Assembly: GCF_001269885.1 (NCBI RefSeq) | Contig: NZ_LHVH01000001.1 | Location: forward strand, 1 to 64,000 | DNA length: 64,000 nucleotides | DNA from: Pseudomonas kilonensis | Lineage (GTDB): Bacteria; Pseudomonadota; Gammaproteobacteria; Pseudomonadales; Pseudomonadaceae | Direction of reading: 5' to 3' | In this document: positions 25,716-35,409 of the stretch, piece after piece | How the letters are laid out: each line of letters opens with the position of its first letter | Position numbering within the stretch: position 1 is the first letter of the stretch | Program-made: the position numbers and the translations under genes | Notes under the pieces: model-generated | Seen by the model: the letters and a program-made list of their open reading frames with translations, nothing else | Told to the model about the DNA's origin: nothing | Databases searched by the model: none

Positions 25716-26594
25716 ATGGCCCGCTGGAGCACCGAACGCATCGTTGGCCTGCATGAACCGCGGGTCAACGAGCATCATGTCACGTCCACGGGCCTGCCTG
25801 GCGACAGCCGCTTGCGGCTGCTCAGCTTCAATATCCAGGTGGGCATCAGCACCGAGCGCTACCGGCATTACCTGACCCGCGGCTGGCAACATTTGCTGCC
25901 GCACACCGGGCGTGCCGGTAACCTGCAGAAAATCGGCGACCTGCTCAAGGACTTCGACCTGGTGGCGCTGCAAGAGGCCGACGGCGGGAGCTTGCGCTCA
26001 GGCTACGTCAATCAGGTGGAACACCTGGCCCAATTGGGCGCCTTTCCCTACTGGTACCAGCAACTCAATCGCAACCTTGGACGCCTCGGCCAGCACAGCA
26101 ATGGTGTGTTGAGTCGCTTGCGCCCGTGGGCGATCGAAGACCATCCGCTGCCCGGGCCGAAGGGCCGCGGGGCGATCCTCGCGCGTTTCGGCGAAGGTCC
26201 CGAGGCGCTGGTCGTGGTCATGATGCACCTGGCGCTCGGGGCGCGTACCCGGACGATGCAGCTGGCGTACATTCGCGAGTTGATCGGCGGCTACAAACAC
26301 CAGGTGCTGATGGGCGACATGAACACCCATGCCAGCGATTTGCTGCAGACGTCGCCCCTGCGCGATCTCGGTCTGCTTGCGCCACAACTGGAAGCGACAT
26401 TCCCCAGCTGGCGCCCCCAGCGCTGCCTGGACCATATCCTGTTGAGCCCGACCCTGACCCTCGAACGCGTCGAGGTGCTGGCCCAACCCATTTCCGATCA
26501 CCTGCCAGTCGCGGTAGAAATTCGTTTGCCAGGTTCGCTCACGGCCGATGCATTCCCCGCGCTGAGTCCTGCCCCTCGCGGATCCGATGAATGA
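25716..26594 (+). CDS. Endonuclease/exonuclease/phosphatase (EEP) family protein
   Basis: A 292-residue metal-dependent EEP-fold protein. Family residues include SFNIQ, ALQEAD (metal-binding Glu), MGDMNTHASD (Asp/Asn) and the C-terminal SDHLPVAV (catalytic Asp-His). It could be a nuclease or a phosphoesterase. No signal peptide is seen. It lies between dsbA and a GGDEF gene, its stop overlapping the next ATG (ATGA), so it is coupled to the cyclase. This pair is conserved in Pseudomonas (PA5488-PA5487). Confidence 0.85.
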   Translation: MARWSTERIVGLHEPRVNEHHVTSTGLPGDSRLRLLSFNIQVGISTERYRHYLTRGWQHLLPHTGRAGNLQKIGDLLKDFDLVALQEADGGSLRSGYVNQVEHLAQLGAFPYWYQQLNRNLGRLGQHSNGVLSRLRPWAIEDHPLPGPKGRGAILARFGEGPEALVVVMMHLALGARTRTMQLAYIRELIGGYKHQVLMGDMNTHASDLLQTSPLRDLGLLAPQLEATFPSWRPQRCLDHILLSPTLTLERVEVLAQPISDHLPVAVEIRLPGSLTADAFPALSPAPRGSDE

Positions 26595-28696
26595 GCGACG
26601 ACGCCGAACGCTGGAGAGAGAAGTACCTCAAGAGTATCGAACAGCAGGAAAAGCTTGAGCGTCGTTGGGAGGCTCGGCTCGACTTGCTGCGTCGTGGCCT
26701 GGTGCGCAGCACCCTGGCCGCTGAGGGCACTGACAGGGCTGTCGATCAATGCATGAAAGAGATGCGCGAGGTGGTGCGCACCGATGACATGGATGCCGGC
26801 CTCGCCGCCCTGCTGCCGCGCCTGGAGAAAGCCGTACTCGATTCCGAGCAGCGCCGCGAGACGCGGGTCGAGCAGACGAGCGCCGCGTTGACCGCCCTGG
26901 TTGCCCAGTTGCAGAGCCTGCCGCTGCCCAAGGAAGTCAGCCGGCCGCTGAAGAAGTTTGCCAAGCAAGTGGAGGATCGGGCCAGCCAGGCCCGGGAGAT
27001 TCCGCTACTGCTCAGCGAATTGAGCGGCTTGCAAGGCAAGGCACTCAATGCCCTGGATGCCCCTGTCGAACCGAGTCGCCCCGGCCTGCTGCAACGGCTG
27101 TTTGGCGGCCAAGGCCATGAGGAAGCGACGCCCCAGCCCCACGAGCCTGCCCAGGCCAGTGTGGCATCGACGTCAGAAACGGCCTTGCCCATAGCCGTGG
27201 CGCCGGCAACGGACGCAAAATCTGTCGCACCAGCACCAGCACCAGCACCAGCACCAGCACCAGCACCAGCACCAGCACCAGCACCAGCACCAGCACCGCA
27301 GCCATCGGTCGCGGAGCAAGCACCCACGTTGGAGATGACGCCCGAACCGGTTGCCATGACTGCGCCGAAGATCGAGCCAGACCCGACGCCCGCTCCAACA
27401 CCTGTAGCCGAAGTGGTTCAACCGATCAGCGAACCGGACGAAGCCACCGAGCCCACGCCGCTGCAAGCCTTGGTCGCGGACGAACCCCCGGTAGCGGCAA
27501 CGCCGCTCGAGAATCCCGACGAACTGATGCCCGAGGAGCCTGCACAGGCCCTGCCCGATCCCTCGCTGCCCCCAGCGGAGCCCGCCGAGCCTCTGGAAGC
27601 CATCGATGGGGCTGACGCCCAGTACGCCCTGCCCGACTCGCCGGAGCCGTCGTACAGCTCGGTCGCCAAGCATATCGAAGACACGTTGTTGGGCCTGTTG
27701 GGCGACCTGACCTTGCCCGAGCGCCATCGGCCACAAGCCGAAGCCATGCGTGAGCGGTTGCGAAATGGCTTGAACTGGTACGAATTGCTGCCGATCCTCG
27801 ATGATCTGGCGGTACTGATGTTGGCCATCACCGACACCGGTCAGCATGAGTTCGAAGCGTACCTGCAGCGCCTCAACGATCGGCTTGAGTCATTCCAGAG
27901 CAGCCTGCAGGCCGCCAGTGAAGACCACGCGGATAACCTGTCGGCCTCCCGGGAAATGGACACCCAGATTCGCGAACAGGTGGACGGCCTGCAAAGCAGC
28001 GTGCAACAAGCCGATGACCTGGAAGGCCTCAAGCAGGTGCTCGAGAATCATCTCGAAGGCTTGCTCGGCACGATGGACCAACACCGCCAGCAACGTGATC
28101 AACGCGAGCAGGAAGTCTCGGCTCGCCTGAAAAGCCTGGCCGATCGCGTCGCGCTGATGGAGCAGGACGCCCAGGTCGTGCGGGAGAACCTCGAGGAGCA
28201 GCGGCAAAAAGCGTTGGTCGATCCGCTCACCGGGCTGCCGAACCGCGCCGCCTGGTCCGAACGTCTCGAGCATGAAGTCGTCCAGTGGCAACGGCACGGC
28301 AACAGCATGCTGCTGGCCATGCTCGATCTCGATCATTTCAAGCGCATCAATGATAACTACGGCCATCTGGCCGGTGACCGGGTGTTGAAACTGATCGCCT
28401 CGGTCCTGCGTAAACGCCTGCGTGGCGGCGATTTCATTGCGCGTTTTGGTGGCGAGGAATTTATCCTGTTGGTGCCCAATACGCCCCTGGCTGCCGGCGC
28501 CAAGCTGGCCGAAGCGCTGCGCCTGGCCGTTGAAGCCTGTCCGTTCCATTTCAAGGGCGAGCCGGTGACGGTGACGGTATCCATTGGCCTGACGGCCTTC
28601 AAGCCGGGCGAACACAGCGATTCGGTGCTTAAAAGAGCCGATCAGGCGCTTTACCGCGCGAAAAATGCCGGGCGTAACCGCATAGAATTGGGCTGA
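26591..28696 (+). CDS. dgcH: Cytoplasmic diguanylate cyclase with Ala-Pro linker
   Basis: A 701-residue protein: charged coiled-coil N-terminus (1-160), a long Ala/Pro/Glu-rich linker (175-345) including 12 consecutive Ala-Pro dipeptides, a helical region with coiled coil (350-530), then a C-terminal GGDEF domain. The signature is GGEEF at 620-624, with R-G-G-D exactly five residues before it (inhibitory I-site) and MLDLDHFKRINDNYGH for metal/GTP. It should produce c-di-GMP. No transmembrane segment is seen. It matches PA5487 by position. Translationally coupled to the EEP gene. Confidence 0.9.
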   Translation: MSDDAERWREKYLKSIEQQEKLERRWEARLDLLRRGLVRSTLAAEGTDRAVDQCMKEMREVVRTDDMDAGLAALLPRLEKAVLDSEQRRETRVEQTSAALTALVAQLQSLPLPKEVSRPLKKFAKQVEDRASQAREIPLLLSELSGLQGKALNALDAPVEPSRPGLLQRLFGGQGHEEATPQPHEPAQASVASTSETALPIAVAPATDAKSVAPAPAPAPAPAPAPAPAPAPAPAPQPSVAEQAPTLEMTPEPVAMTAPKIEPDPTPAPTPVAEVVQPISEPDEATEPTPLQALVADEPPVAATPLENPDELMPEEPAQALPDPSLPPAEPAEPLEAIDGADAQYALPDSPEPSYSSVAKHIEDTLLGLLGDLTLPERHRPQAEAMRERLRNGLNWYELLPILDDLAVLMLAITDTGQHEFEAYLQRLNDRLESFQSSLQAASEDHADNLSASREMDTQIREQVDGLQSSVQQADDLEGLKQVLENHLEGLLGTMDQHRQQRDQREQEVSARLKSLADRVALMEQDAQVVRENLEEQRQKALVDPLTGLPNRAAWSERLEHEVVQWQRHGNSMLLAMLDLDHFKRINDNYGHLAGDRVLKLIASVLRKRLRGGDFIARFGGEEFILLVPNTPLAAGAKLAEALRLAVEACPFHFKGEPVTVTVSIGLTAFKPGEHSDSVLKRADQALYRAKNAGRNRIELG
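27227..27298. repeat. Hexanucleotide run (GCACCA)11-GCACCG encoding (Ala-Pro)12
   Basis: Twelve in-frame 6-bp units with only one base change, inside dgcH. Slippage would add or remove Ala-Pro pairs without shifting frame, altering linker length. Confidence 0.95.
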
Positions 28697-28800
28697 GGGG
28701 CTAATTGTTCCAATTTGTTTAATATCGCCGCGCGCACCGGATCATCGCGAGGCGATACGTTACACTGTTGCATTACTTCCAGCGTGTAATGCCTTCCGCC

Positions 28801-29580
28801 ATGAAATTTTTTTCGCTCATTGCTGCTTTATTTATCCTGGCCGGCTGCACCAGCGGCCCGCGGCTCGACACCAGCCACCCTTCGGTCAACCATGACAACC
28901 GCATCCAATTCGTGGTGGTGCATTACACCTCGGCTTCCCAGGAACGCTCACTGGCCCTGCTGACCCATGGCGAAGTCAGTGCCCATTACCTGATCGGCGA
29001 TGATAAAGACGCGACCATCTATAAGCTGGTGGATGAAGGTCGACGCGCCTGGCACGCCGGGGAAAGTGAATGGGAAGGCCGGACCTGGCTCAATTCCAGT
29101 TCCATCGGCATCGAAATCGTCAATCCGGGGTTTGTCGACACGCCCACCGGGCGCCTCTGGTACCCCTACAGCGAAGCCCAGGTCCAGGCCTTGACCGTCT
29201 TGCTCAAGGACATCATCCAGCGAAACGGGATCAACCCGCGCAGCATCATCGGCCACAGCGACATCGCGCCCCTGCGCAAGCTCGATCCGGGCCCGCTGTT
29301 CCCCTGGAAGCGCCTGGCACAAGCCGGCTTGGGGGTATGGCCGGATGAACAGGCCGTCGCCCGCCAGCAGGCCGTCTTCGCGCCACAGCTGCCACCTGCC
29401 AGTTGGTTCCAGGCCGAGCTGGCCCGCCTCGGTTACCCGACGCCCCAGACTGGCGAATGGGACGTGGCCACCCACCATGTGCTGGCCGCCTTCCAGATGC
29501 ACTACCGGCCGACCCGCTTCGATGGCACGCCGGACGCGCAAAGCGCGGCGATCCTGCAGGTGCTCAACCAGACAAAATAA
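28801..29580 (+). CDS. ampDh2: N-acetylmuramoyl-L-alanine amidase, AmpDh2-type lipoprotein
   Basis: A 259-residue lipoprotein (lipobox ILAGC) with an Amidase_2 domain (about 30-180) and a C-terminal peptidoglycan-binding helix bundle. Zinc ligands: His in VVVHYTS, His in IIGHSDIAP and the Asp/Lys region RKLDPGPLFPW. It cleaves the amide between MurNAc and the stem peptide and belongs to the AmpD homologues involved in wall recycling and beta-lactamase control. The start at 28801 (MKFFSLIAAL) puts the signal peptide at the N-terminus; ATG codons 12 and 33 bases upstream are possible. It matches PA5485 by order. Confidence 0.88.
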   Translation: MKFFSLIAALFILAGCTSGPRLDTSHPSVNHDNRIQFVVVHYTSASQERSLALLTHGEVSAHYLIGDDKDATIYKLVDEGRRAWHAGESEWEGRTWLNSSSIGIEIVNPGFVDTPTGRLWYPYSEAQVQALTVLLKDIIQRNGINPRSIIGHSDIAPLRKLDPGPLFPWKRLAQAGLGVWPDEQAVARQQAVFAPQLPPASWFQAELARLGYPTPQTGEWDVATHHVLAAFQMHYRPTRFDGTPDAQSAAILQVLNQTK

Positions 29581-29652
29581 TGACGCCCGTCCGACTAATC
29601 GGGCCAAATCCAAATCAGAAGCTATAACTCATTGGTAACTTTCGGATTACCC

Positions 29653-31269
29653 ATGATGACGGCTGCCCGCGAAACCCTGCAGAGCTGGCTCCATCGCCCC
29701 CTTTTCCTGGCGATGATGGCGGCTGCCCTGAGTACCGTCCTGCTGCTGGCGGGGAGTCTGTTTGTGGTCGTGCAGCAGATCCAGCAGCGTGAAAGCGACC
29801 AGATGAATGCCCAGGGCGAGCGCTTCCTGCAACGGCTGGAACAGCTTTTCGGGCAATTGCGTGAAAGCCTCGACGACCTGCAAAACCAGCCGCTGCGCGG
29901 ATGCGACGATGACATGATCGCGACCTTGCGCGAGGTCAGCTTCAATTACCGTTTCGTTTATGAAGCGGTGTATATCGATGGCAGTGGTGTCTGTTCCAAT
30001 CGCCCGCGCCAGACTGGCTTGTCGGTGACCCGCCCGCCCGACCTCCGAGGGCCGACCTACAATTACTGGCTCAATACCACCACCGAACCCAACGAAGACC
30101 GCGCGGCGTTAATGCTGGGGCGCGGCAATTTTCGAGTCGCCACCTCCCGCGGGCATTTGGCCGACGTGGTCGATCTGCCCCCGGGCAGCAGCCTGCTGGT
30201 GGTCCTGGACCACGGTGAACGAGCCATTCCGGTGTTGGGCACGGATCAACATTGGCCGCCCGCGGAGCCTTGGCCACCGAAAAGCCAGAATGCCCTGCAA
30301 GTGACGCCGACCCGGCTGATCTATCGGATGCCCACCGACAGCCCGGAATATCAACTGGTGCTGATCGCTCGGCGCAACGTTTTTGATATTCCGGCCAATG
30401 CCTGGTGGATGCTGCCCGTCAGCCTGGTGCTGGGCCTGGGGATTGGTTTCCAGGTGTTTCTGCTGGCGCGCCACCGCCAGTCCATGGATGCCGAACTGCA
30501 CGGGGCCATCCGGCGCGGTGAGTTGCAGGTGCTGTACCAGCCGATTTTCGACTTGAGCAGCCGCAACTGCGTCGGTGCCGAAGCCTTGCTGCGCTGGCGA
30601 CGACCGGACGGCACCCTGACCAGCCCGGACCTGTTTATCCCGATGGCCGAGAACACCGGGCAGATCCGCCAGATCACCGATTTCGTGCTGCAGCGGCTGT
30701 TCGATCAATTGGGCCAACTGTTGCGGGCCAATCCACAGTTGTACATCTCGGTGAACCTGGCGGCCTGCGATGTGATGGTGCCGCGTATTGGCGAAGTGAT
30801 CGCCCGCCTGCTGGCGCTGCATCGGGTGTCGGCGCACCAGATTGCCTTCGAAGTGACCGAGCGTGGGTTGGTCGATGTGTTGGTCGCCCGGGATAACCTG
30901 CAATCGCTGCGCGACGTCGGGCATCAGGTGTTGATCGACGATTTCGGCACCGGTTATTGCAGCCTGGCCTACCTGCAAACCCTGCCGGTGGACTGCCTGA
31001 AAATCGACAAGGCCTTCATCGACGCCTTGGGCCACGATGCCGCCAGCAGCGGCGTGGCCCCGCACATCATTCGCATGGCCCACGCCCTGCAACTCAAGGT
31101 GATCGCCGAAGGCATCGAGCATGAAGCCCAGGCTTCCTATTTGAGCAGCGAAGGGGTGAAGTTCGGCCAGGGCTGGCTGTTCGCCCATGCCCTCAGCGCG
31201 GTGCAGCTCATTGAATTGATTACCCGTGGTCGGCGCCTGCGTGGACGCCGCCTCGATGACGAAGCCTGA
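29653..31269 (+). CDS. EAL-domain c-di-GMP phosphodiesterase with periplasmic CSS-like sensor
   Basis: A 538-residue protein: transmembrane helix (about 20-42), periplasmic domain (45-235) with the Cys pattern of CSS-motif sensors (RGCDDDM ... GVCSNRP, the motif being CSN rather than CSS), second transmembrane helix (238-258), then an EAL domain. Catalytic residues look complete: GAEALLRW, NLAACD, EVTERGL, IDDFGTGYCSL, KIDKAFID, and the final IAEGIEHE. It should degrade c-di-GMP in response to periplasmic thiol/redox state, a link to DsbA known for CSS-EAL proteins elsewhere. It stands between ampDh2 and kinB, where PAO1 has no such gene as I recall. Confidence 0.88.
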   Translation: MMTAARETLQSWLHRPLFLAMMAAALSTVLLLAGSLFVVVQQIQQRESDQMNAQGERFLQRLEQLFGQLRESLDDLQNQPLRGCDDDMIATLREVSFNYRFVYEAVYIDGSGVCSNRPRQTGLSVTRPPDLRGPTYNYWLNTTTEPNEDRAALMLGRGNFRVATSRGHLADVVDLPPGSSLLVVLDHGERAIPVLGTDQHWPPAEPWPPKSQNALQVTPTRLIYRMPTDSPEYQLVLIARRNVFDIPANAWWMLPVSLVLGLGIGFQVFLLARHRQSMDAELHGAIRRGELQVLYQPIFDLSSRNCVGAEALLRWRRPDGTLTSPDLFIPMAENTGQIRQITDFVLQRLFDQLGQLLRANPQLYISVNLAACDVMVPRIGEVIARLLALHRVSAHQIAFEVTERGLVDVLVARDNLQSLRDVGHQVLIDDFGTGYCSLAYLQTLPVDCLKIDKAFIDALGHDAASSGVAPHIIRMAHALQLKVIAEGIEHEAQASYLSSEGVKFGQGWLFAHALSAVQLIELITRGRRLRGRRLDDEA

Positions 31270-31288
31270 GTCCGCTCAGGCCGTGAGC

Positions 31289-33079
31289 TCAGACCGCCAG
31301 CGCCATGTAGAACTGCGTGCCCTGCCCCGGCCTTGAATAGACGCCCATGCGTCCGCCGTGGAGCTGGACGATCTCCTTGCACAGCGCCAGGCCGAGGCCG
31401 GCGCCCCCTTTCTTGCGTCCGACCTGGACGAAAGGTTCGAAGATCCGTCCCTGCTGGCCGTAGGCAATGCCTTCACCGTTGTCTTCGACGCTGATGATCA
31501 CCCGCTCGCCATGGCGCCGGGCCTGCAGGCGAATCTGGCCGTTTTCGCCGGTGTGACGCATGGCGTTGTCGATCAGGTTATCGAGCACGCGATCCAGTTG
31601 CGCAGCGTCGGCATGCAGTCGCGGGAGCGGGCCCTGGACCGCCACGAGCAGCTCGATACCCTTGGCTTGGGCCTGTTCGGAGAACCGCAGCCGGGCCGCT
31701 TCCAATAGCTCGTCGATGGAGCAAGGTGCCAGGGTCAGCTTCTGCAGGCCGTTCTGGTAGCGAGAGAAGTTCAGCAAGTCATTGATGAGCTGCATCAGCC
31801 GCTGCATTTCTTCGGTGACGGTGTTGAGCAGGTCGGCCTCGCGCGACTCCTCTGGAAAATGCAGGCGCTCCTGCAACAGGCCGAACGCCATGTGCATGCC
31901 CGTCACGGGCGTGCGCAGTTCATGGGAGGCACGCAAGACGAACTCGCTGCGCACCCGTTCGAAGGCGCGTTGTTCGGTCACGTCATGCAGCACCATGACC
32001 GCGCCGAGGATGTGGCCCTGGGTATGGCTGACTGGTGTGAGACTGTAGGTTAGCACCCGCGACTCGCCGTCGACTTCGATGCTCAGGTCTTCCGGCGCGC
32101 GCTCCAGGCTTCCACCGCGCAGGACCAGGTGCAATTCTTCATCCAGTTCAAGGCGCCCCAGCGCCTCGCCCAGTCCTTGCCCGAGGCGTTCCTCATCCCA
32201 GCCCAATTGACGCTGGGCCACCGGGTTGAGGTGCTCCAGCTGGCCTTGGCGGTCGATCATCAGCAAGCCGTCGTCGATGCTGTCGAGCACCGCTTGCAAA
32301 CGTTGCTGGCCGGCGAGCAGCTCATCGACGTTGGTGGCCTGATGCTCACGCAGGGCCTCGGCCATGACCCCGAAACGACGGGTCAGGAGATTCAACTCAG
32401 CGGCCGAGGAAACGGGGAGCGTGACCTCGAAATTGCCTTGGCCAATGTCGTCCGCCGCTGCAGCCAGTGCCTCGATCGGCGCGCCGAAACGCTGGGCAAT
32501 GCCATGGGCCGTGATAAACCCGATGATCAGCACCGCAAACCCCACCAACCCCAGCAGTCCGGAAATCCACATCGCGCGCTCACGGGTGCGGTCCTGGGTT
32601 TCACTGATGTTGGTCAGGGCCTGGCGATAACCTTCGATCAGTCCATTGCGCAGCACGTTGAATTTTTCGGTGAGGTCCTTGATGTTCGTGAGCTGGCTCG
32701 GCTGCTGGCGAGACGCGGTGAAGGCCTCAAGAAACTCCATGTAGTCGGCCTTGGCCCTGCTGAAGCTGACTGCCGCATCGTCCAGCCCCCGTTCGTGAGC
32801 GATGCCCTCGTCGATCAGCGCCAGGTATTGCTGCTTGGAGGCCTCCAGCGCCGCCAGGTCGGGCTTGTCGTCGAGCATGATCATCAACTGATCGCCGAGG
32901 GTCTGGCGCAGCTTGAGGCCCAGGTCCAGCAGGATGAAGTTGTCGCGTACCGATTGTTCCTGGGTATTGGCCATCTGCATCACGCTGACCAGGCCAAGCA
33001 CCAATCCCAGCAAGGCCACGGTGATCAGGGCCGAGATGCTGAGAAACAGTCGTGTGCGCAGCTTCATCGCCAGTTTCAT
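31289..33079 (-). CDS. kinB: Sensor histidine kinase KinB
   Basis: A 596-residue membrane kinase: transmembrane segments near 10-32 and 165-187 flanking a periplasmic helical sensor, HAMP, PAS, HisKA with phospho-acceptor His in RASHELRTPVTGMH, and HATPase (NAMRHTGENG, SVEDNGEG, GGAGLGLALCKE). It is the partner of AlgB in alginate, virulence and stress control. The start at 33079 (MKLAMKLRTRL) gives the length of P. aeruginosa KinB. The gene begins 10 bp after algB. Confidence 0.93.
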   Translation of the reverse strand: MKLAMKLRTRLFLSISALITVALLGLVLGLVSVMQMANTQEQSVRDNFILLDLGLKLRQTLGDQLMIMLDDKPDLAALEASKQQYLALIDEGIAHERGLDDAAVSFSRAKADYMEFLEAFTASRQQPSQLTNIKDLTEKFNVLRNGLIEGYRQALTNISETQDRTRERAMWISGLLGLVGFAVLIIGFITAHGIAQRFGAPIEALAAAADDIGQGNFEVTLPVSSAAELNLLTRRFGVMAEALREHQATNVDELLAGQQRLQAVLDSIDDGLLMIDRQGQLEHLNPVAQRQLGWDEERLGQGLGEALGRLELDEELHLVLRGGSLERAPEDLSIEVDGESRVLTYSLTPVSHTQGHILGAVMVLHDVTEQRAFERVRSEFVLRASHELRTPVTGMHMAFGLLQERLHFPEESREADLLNTVTEEMQRLMQLINDLLNFSRYQNGLQKLTLAPCSIDELLEAARLRFSEQAQAKGIELLVAVQGPLPRLHADAAQLDRVLDNLIDNAMRHTGENGQIRLQARRHGERVIISVEDNGEGIAYGQQGRIFEPFVQVGRKKGGAGLGLALCKEIVQLHGGRMGVYSRPGQGTQFYMALAV

Positions 33080-33089
33080 AAGGTGTCGC

Positions 33090-34436
33090 TCACAGGTTGT
33101 ACTGCTTGCGTTTGCGATACAGCGTGGAAGCATCGATACCCAGGGTCTTGGCTGCCTGGTCGAGGGTGTCGGCCGTGGCCAGCACCGCGCCGATGTGGGC
33201 TTTTTCCAGTTCGTCGAGGCTCAGTGCGGCGCCGATGCGCGGCGCATTGTTGACCGGCTGCTCGGCCATGCCCAAGTGACTGATTTCGACTTTTTCCTGA
33301 GGGCAGATAATGCTGGCGCGCTCGACCACGTTGCGCAGTTCGCGGATATTGCCCGGCCAGCGATAGCCTAGCAGCGCTTCGCGCGCTTCGTCGCTGAAGC
33401 CCCGGGCCGGGCGCGCGTATTCCTTGACGAAGCGGGCCAGAAAGCGGTCGGCCAGGGTCAGAATGTCTTCGGCGCGCTCACGCAGTGGCGGCAGGTGCAG
33501 GGTGATGACGTTCAGGCGATACAGCAGGTCTTCGCGAAAACGCCCGTCGCGCACCATGTCTTCGAGGTTGAGGTTGGTCGCGGCGAGAATCCGCACATCG
33601 GCGCGGCGGGTGACTGGGTCCCCTACCCGCTCGTATTCCTTGTCCTGGATGAAACGCAATAACTTGGGTTGCAACGTCAGGGGAAAATCGCCGATCTCGT
33701 CGAGAAACAGCGTGCCGCCGTCAGCCTGGTTGACGCGCCCCAACGTACTCTCGCTGGCGCCGGTGAAGGCCCCCCGGCTATGGCCGAACAATTCGCTTTC
33801 CATCAGTTCAGCGGTCAGTGACGGGCAATTGATGGTGACGCAGGATTTTTTCGCGCGTTTGCTCCAGGCATGGATCGCGCGGGCCAACTCGCCTTTACCG
33901 GTGCCGGACTCACCGAGGATCAGGATGTTGGCATCGGTGCTGGCGACCTGGCGCGCGGTTTCCAGGACGACTTTCATCGCCGGGCTGTGGGAGTCGAGAC
34001 CGTCCTTGGGTTTGCGCACTTCCCCTTCAAGGGCTTCGAGCCTTGCCGACAGTTGGCGTACTTCCAATTGCTTGGCGGTCGCCAGGCGCAATTGATCGGG
34101 GCTGCACGGCTTGACCAGGTAGTCGGCGGCCCCGGCCTGGATCGCGTCGACCGCGGTATCGACCGCCGAGTGGGCGGTGACGATGACCACGCGCATCCAG
34201 GGGGCCTGGATACGCATTTGCGCCAGCACATCCAGGCCGTTGTCTTCGCCCAGGCGCAGGTCGAGAAAACACAGGTCGAACACCTGGCGTTGCAGCAGTG
34301 CGTCGGCCTGTGCGGCGCTGTTGGCGGTGGCAACGCTATAGCCTTCGTCTTCCAGGCAGTATCGGAACGTACGCAGGATGGCGGACTCGTCGTCTACCAG
34401 CAGAATGCGGCCTTGATGCTCAGTGGCGGATTCCAT
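33090..34436 (-). CDS. algB: NtrC-type response regulator AlgB
   Basis: A 448-residue regulator: receiver domain with phospho-Asp in CFLDLRLGEDNG; AAA+ domain with Walker A GESGTGKGE, the sigma-54 contact loop GAFTGA and Walker B GGTLFLDEIGDF; C-terminal Fis-type HTH (LDQAAKTLGIDASTLYRKR). It activates alginate and other genes and is controlled by KinB. The intact GAFTGA means it can work with RpoN. It is divergent from a three-gene operon with a clear sigma-54 promoter. Confidence 0.94.
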   Translation of the reverse strand: MESATEHQGRILLVDDESAILRTFRYCLEDEGYSVATANSAAQADALLQRQVFDLCFLDLRLGEDNGLDVLAQMRIQAPWMRVVIVTAHSAVDTAVDAIQAGAADYLVKPCSPDQLRLATAKQLEVRQLSARLEALEGEVRKPKDGLDSHSPAMKVVLETARQVASTDANILILGESGTGKGELARAIHAWSKRAKKSCVTINCPSLTAELMESELFGHSRGAFTGASESTLGRVNQADGGTLFLDEIGDFPLTLQPKLLRFIQDKEYERVGDPVTRRADVRILAATNLNLEDMVRDGRFREDLLYRLNVITLHLPPLRERAEDILTLADRFLARFVKEYARPARGFSDEAREALLGYRWPGNIRELRNVVERASIICPQEKVEISHLGMAEQPVNNAPRIGAALSLDELEKAHIGAVLATADTLDQAAKTLGIDASTLYRKRKQYNL

Positions 34437-34588
34437 TTTTCCTACGCTCCTTTAATGAATGATGTTGGTTAGTGTCAGAAAAATCGGGCAAGTTGCATGG
34501 TCGATTCTGAGGGGATATTACTCACCGAGAATGACCCTGTGGACGTGTGACTCCTAAAAGCCTGATTTGAGTTCCTTTTTTTATGAAT

Positions 34589-34693
34589 CGTCTGGTTCAG
34601 ACGGTTCGTATCGCTCATTCCGACAGCTGTGTCTGACAGCCAATTCAAAAACAATCTAACGTCTTTTCCTCCTGATTCGTGCAATACGCACGA
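34589..34693. promoter_or_regulatory. Two dyad sites, candidate AlgB/enhancer binding sites
   Basis: CGTCTG-GTT-CAGACG (34589-34603) and TCGTGC-AATAC-GCACGA (34677-34693), both with perfect 6-bp arms. They lie about 185 and 97 bp upstream of the -24/-12 promoter at 34789, the usual enhancer distance. The binding protein is not known. Confidence 0.45.
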
Positions 34694-34786
34694 CCGGCGC
34701 TTGCGCCATCGTGCAGGATGCGCTCCCGGCACGTTGCATTTATTTACTAACTTATTGATTTTAAAGATTTTTACTTAACAAAAAAT

Positions 34787-34805
34787 CCTGGCACGCAGGC
34801 TGCAA
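34787..34805 (+). promoter_or_regulatory. Sigma-54 (RpoN) promoter
   Basis: TGGCACG-CAGG-CTGCA: the -24 GG is at 34790-34791 and the -12 GC at 34802-34803, exact 12-bp register, one mismatch from TGGCACG-N4-TTGCA. It lies 70 bp before the operon starting at 34875. Confidence 0.8.
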
Positions 34806-34874
34806 TGCTCTGGTCAACGTGGCGTTCGCGCGCCTCAACCAGATCACCGCACCCGGGTGTGGAGGAGTTCCAGG

Positions 34875-35162
34875 ATGAATCGTCAAAGTGCCGCCCAATT
34901 GCGCCTCTCTTCCCTGCACATCCAGCAGGGCCTATGGGCTGCCTTGGCGCTGCTGGTCACCCTCGTAACGGGCCAGCAATGGTTGCTCTGGCACGAGCGT
35001 CAACAGCCGGAAGCGCCACAGGTGTCGATTCAGCGTGCTCCGCAAACCCATTTCAGCGCTGTCAGCAGCCTTGAAGAAGCGTCCGCTCCATTGCGCATGA
35101 TGGATGTCGACCAGGCTCAGCCATTGAGCGCCATGCCGCGTGAAGAGCGCTGGGTGTTTTAA
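34875..35162 (+). CDS. Small single-pass membrane protein (PA5482-like)
   Basis: A 95-residue protein with a basic N-terminus, one transmembrane helix (about 22-40, LWAALALLVTLVTG), and a Pro/Gln-rich tail outside. No domain was recognised. The ATG has GGAGG upstream. It is first in an apparent operon with the DUF1328 and Ivy-type genes, downstream of the sigma-54 promoter and divergent from algB. Confidence 0.75.
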   Translation: MNRQSAAQLRLSSLHIQQGLWAALALLVTLVTGQQWLLWHERQQPEAPQVSIQRAPQTHFSAVSSLEEASAPLRMMDVDQAQPLSAMPREERWVF

Positions 35163-35221
35163 CCCGATGAACCGGTCGTCCATTGCGCCGGAACCATCAC
35201 CGCAAGACCTTCACTAAATAG

Positions 35222-35407
<186 letters not shown>

Positions 35408-35409
35408 CC

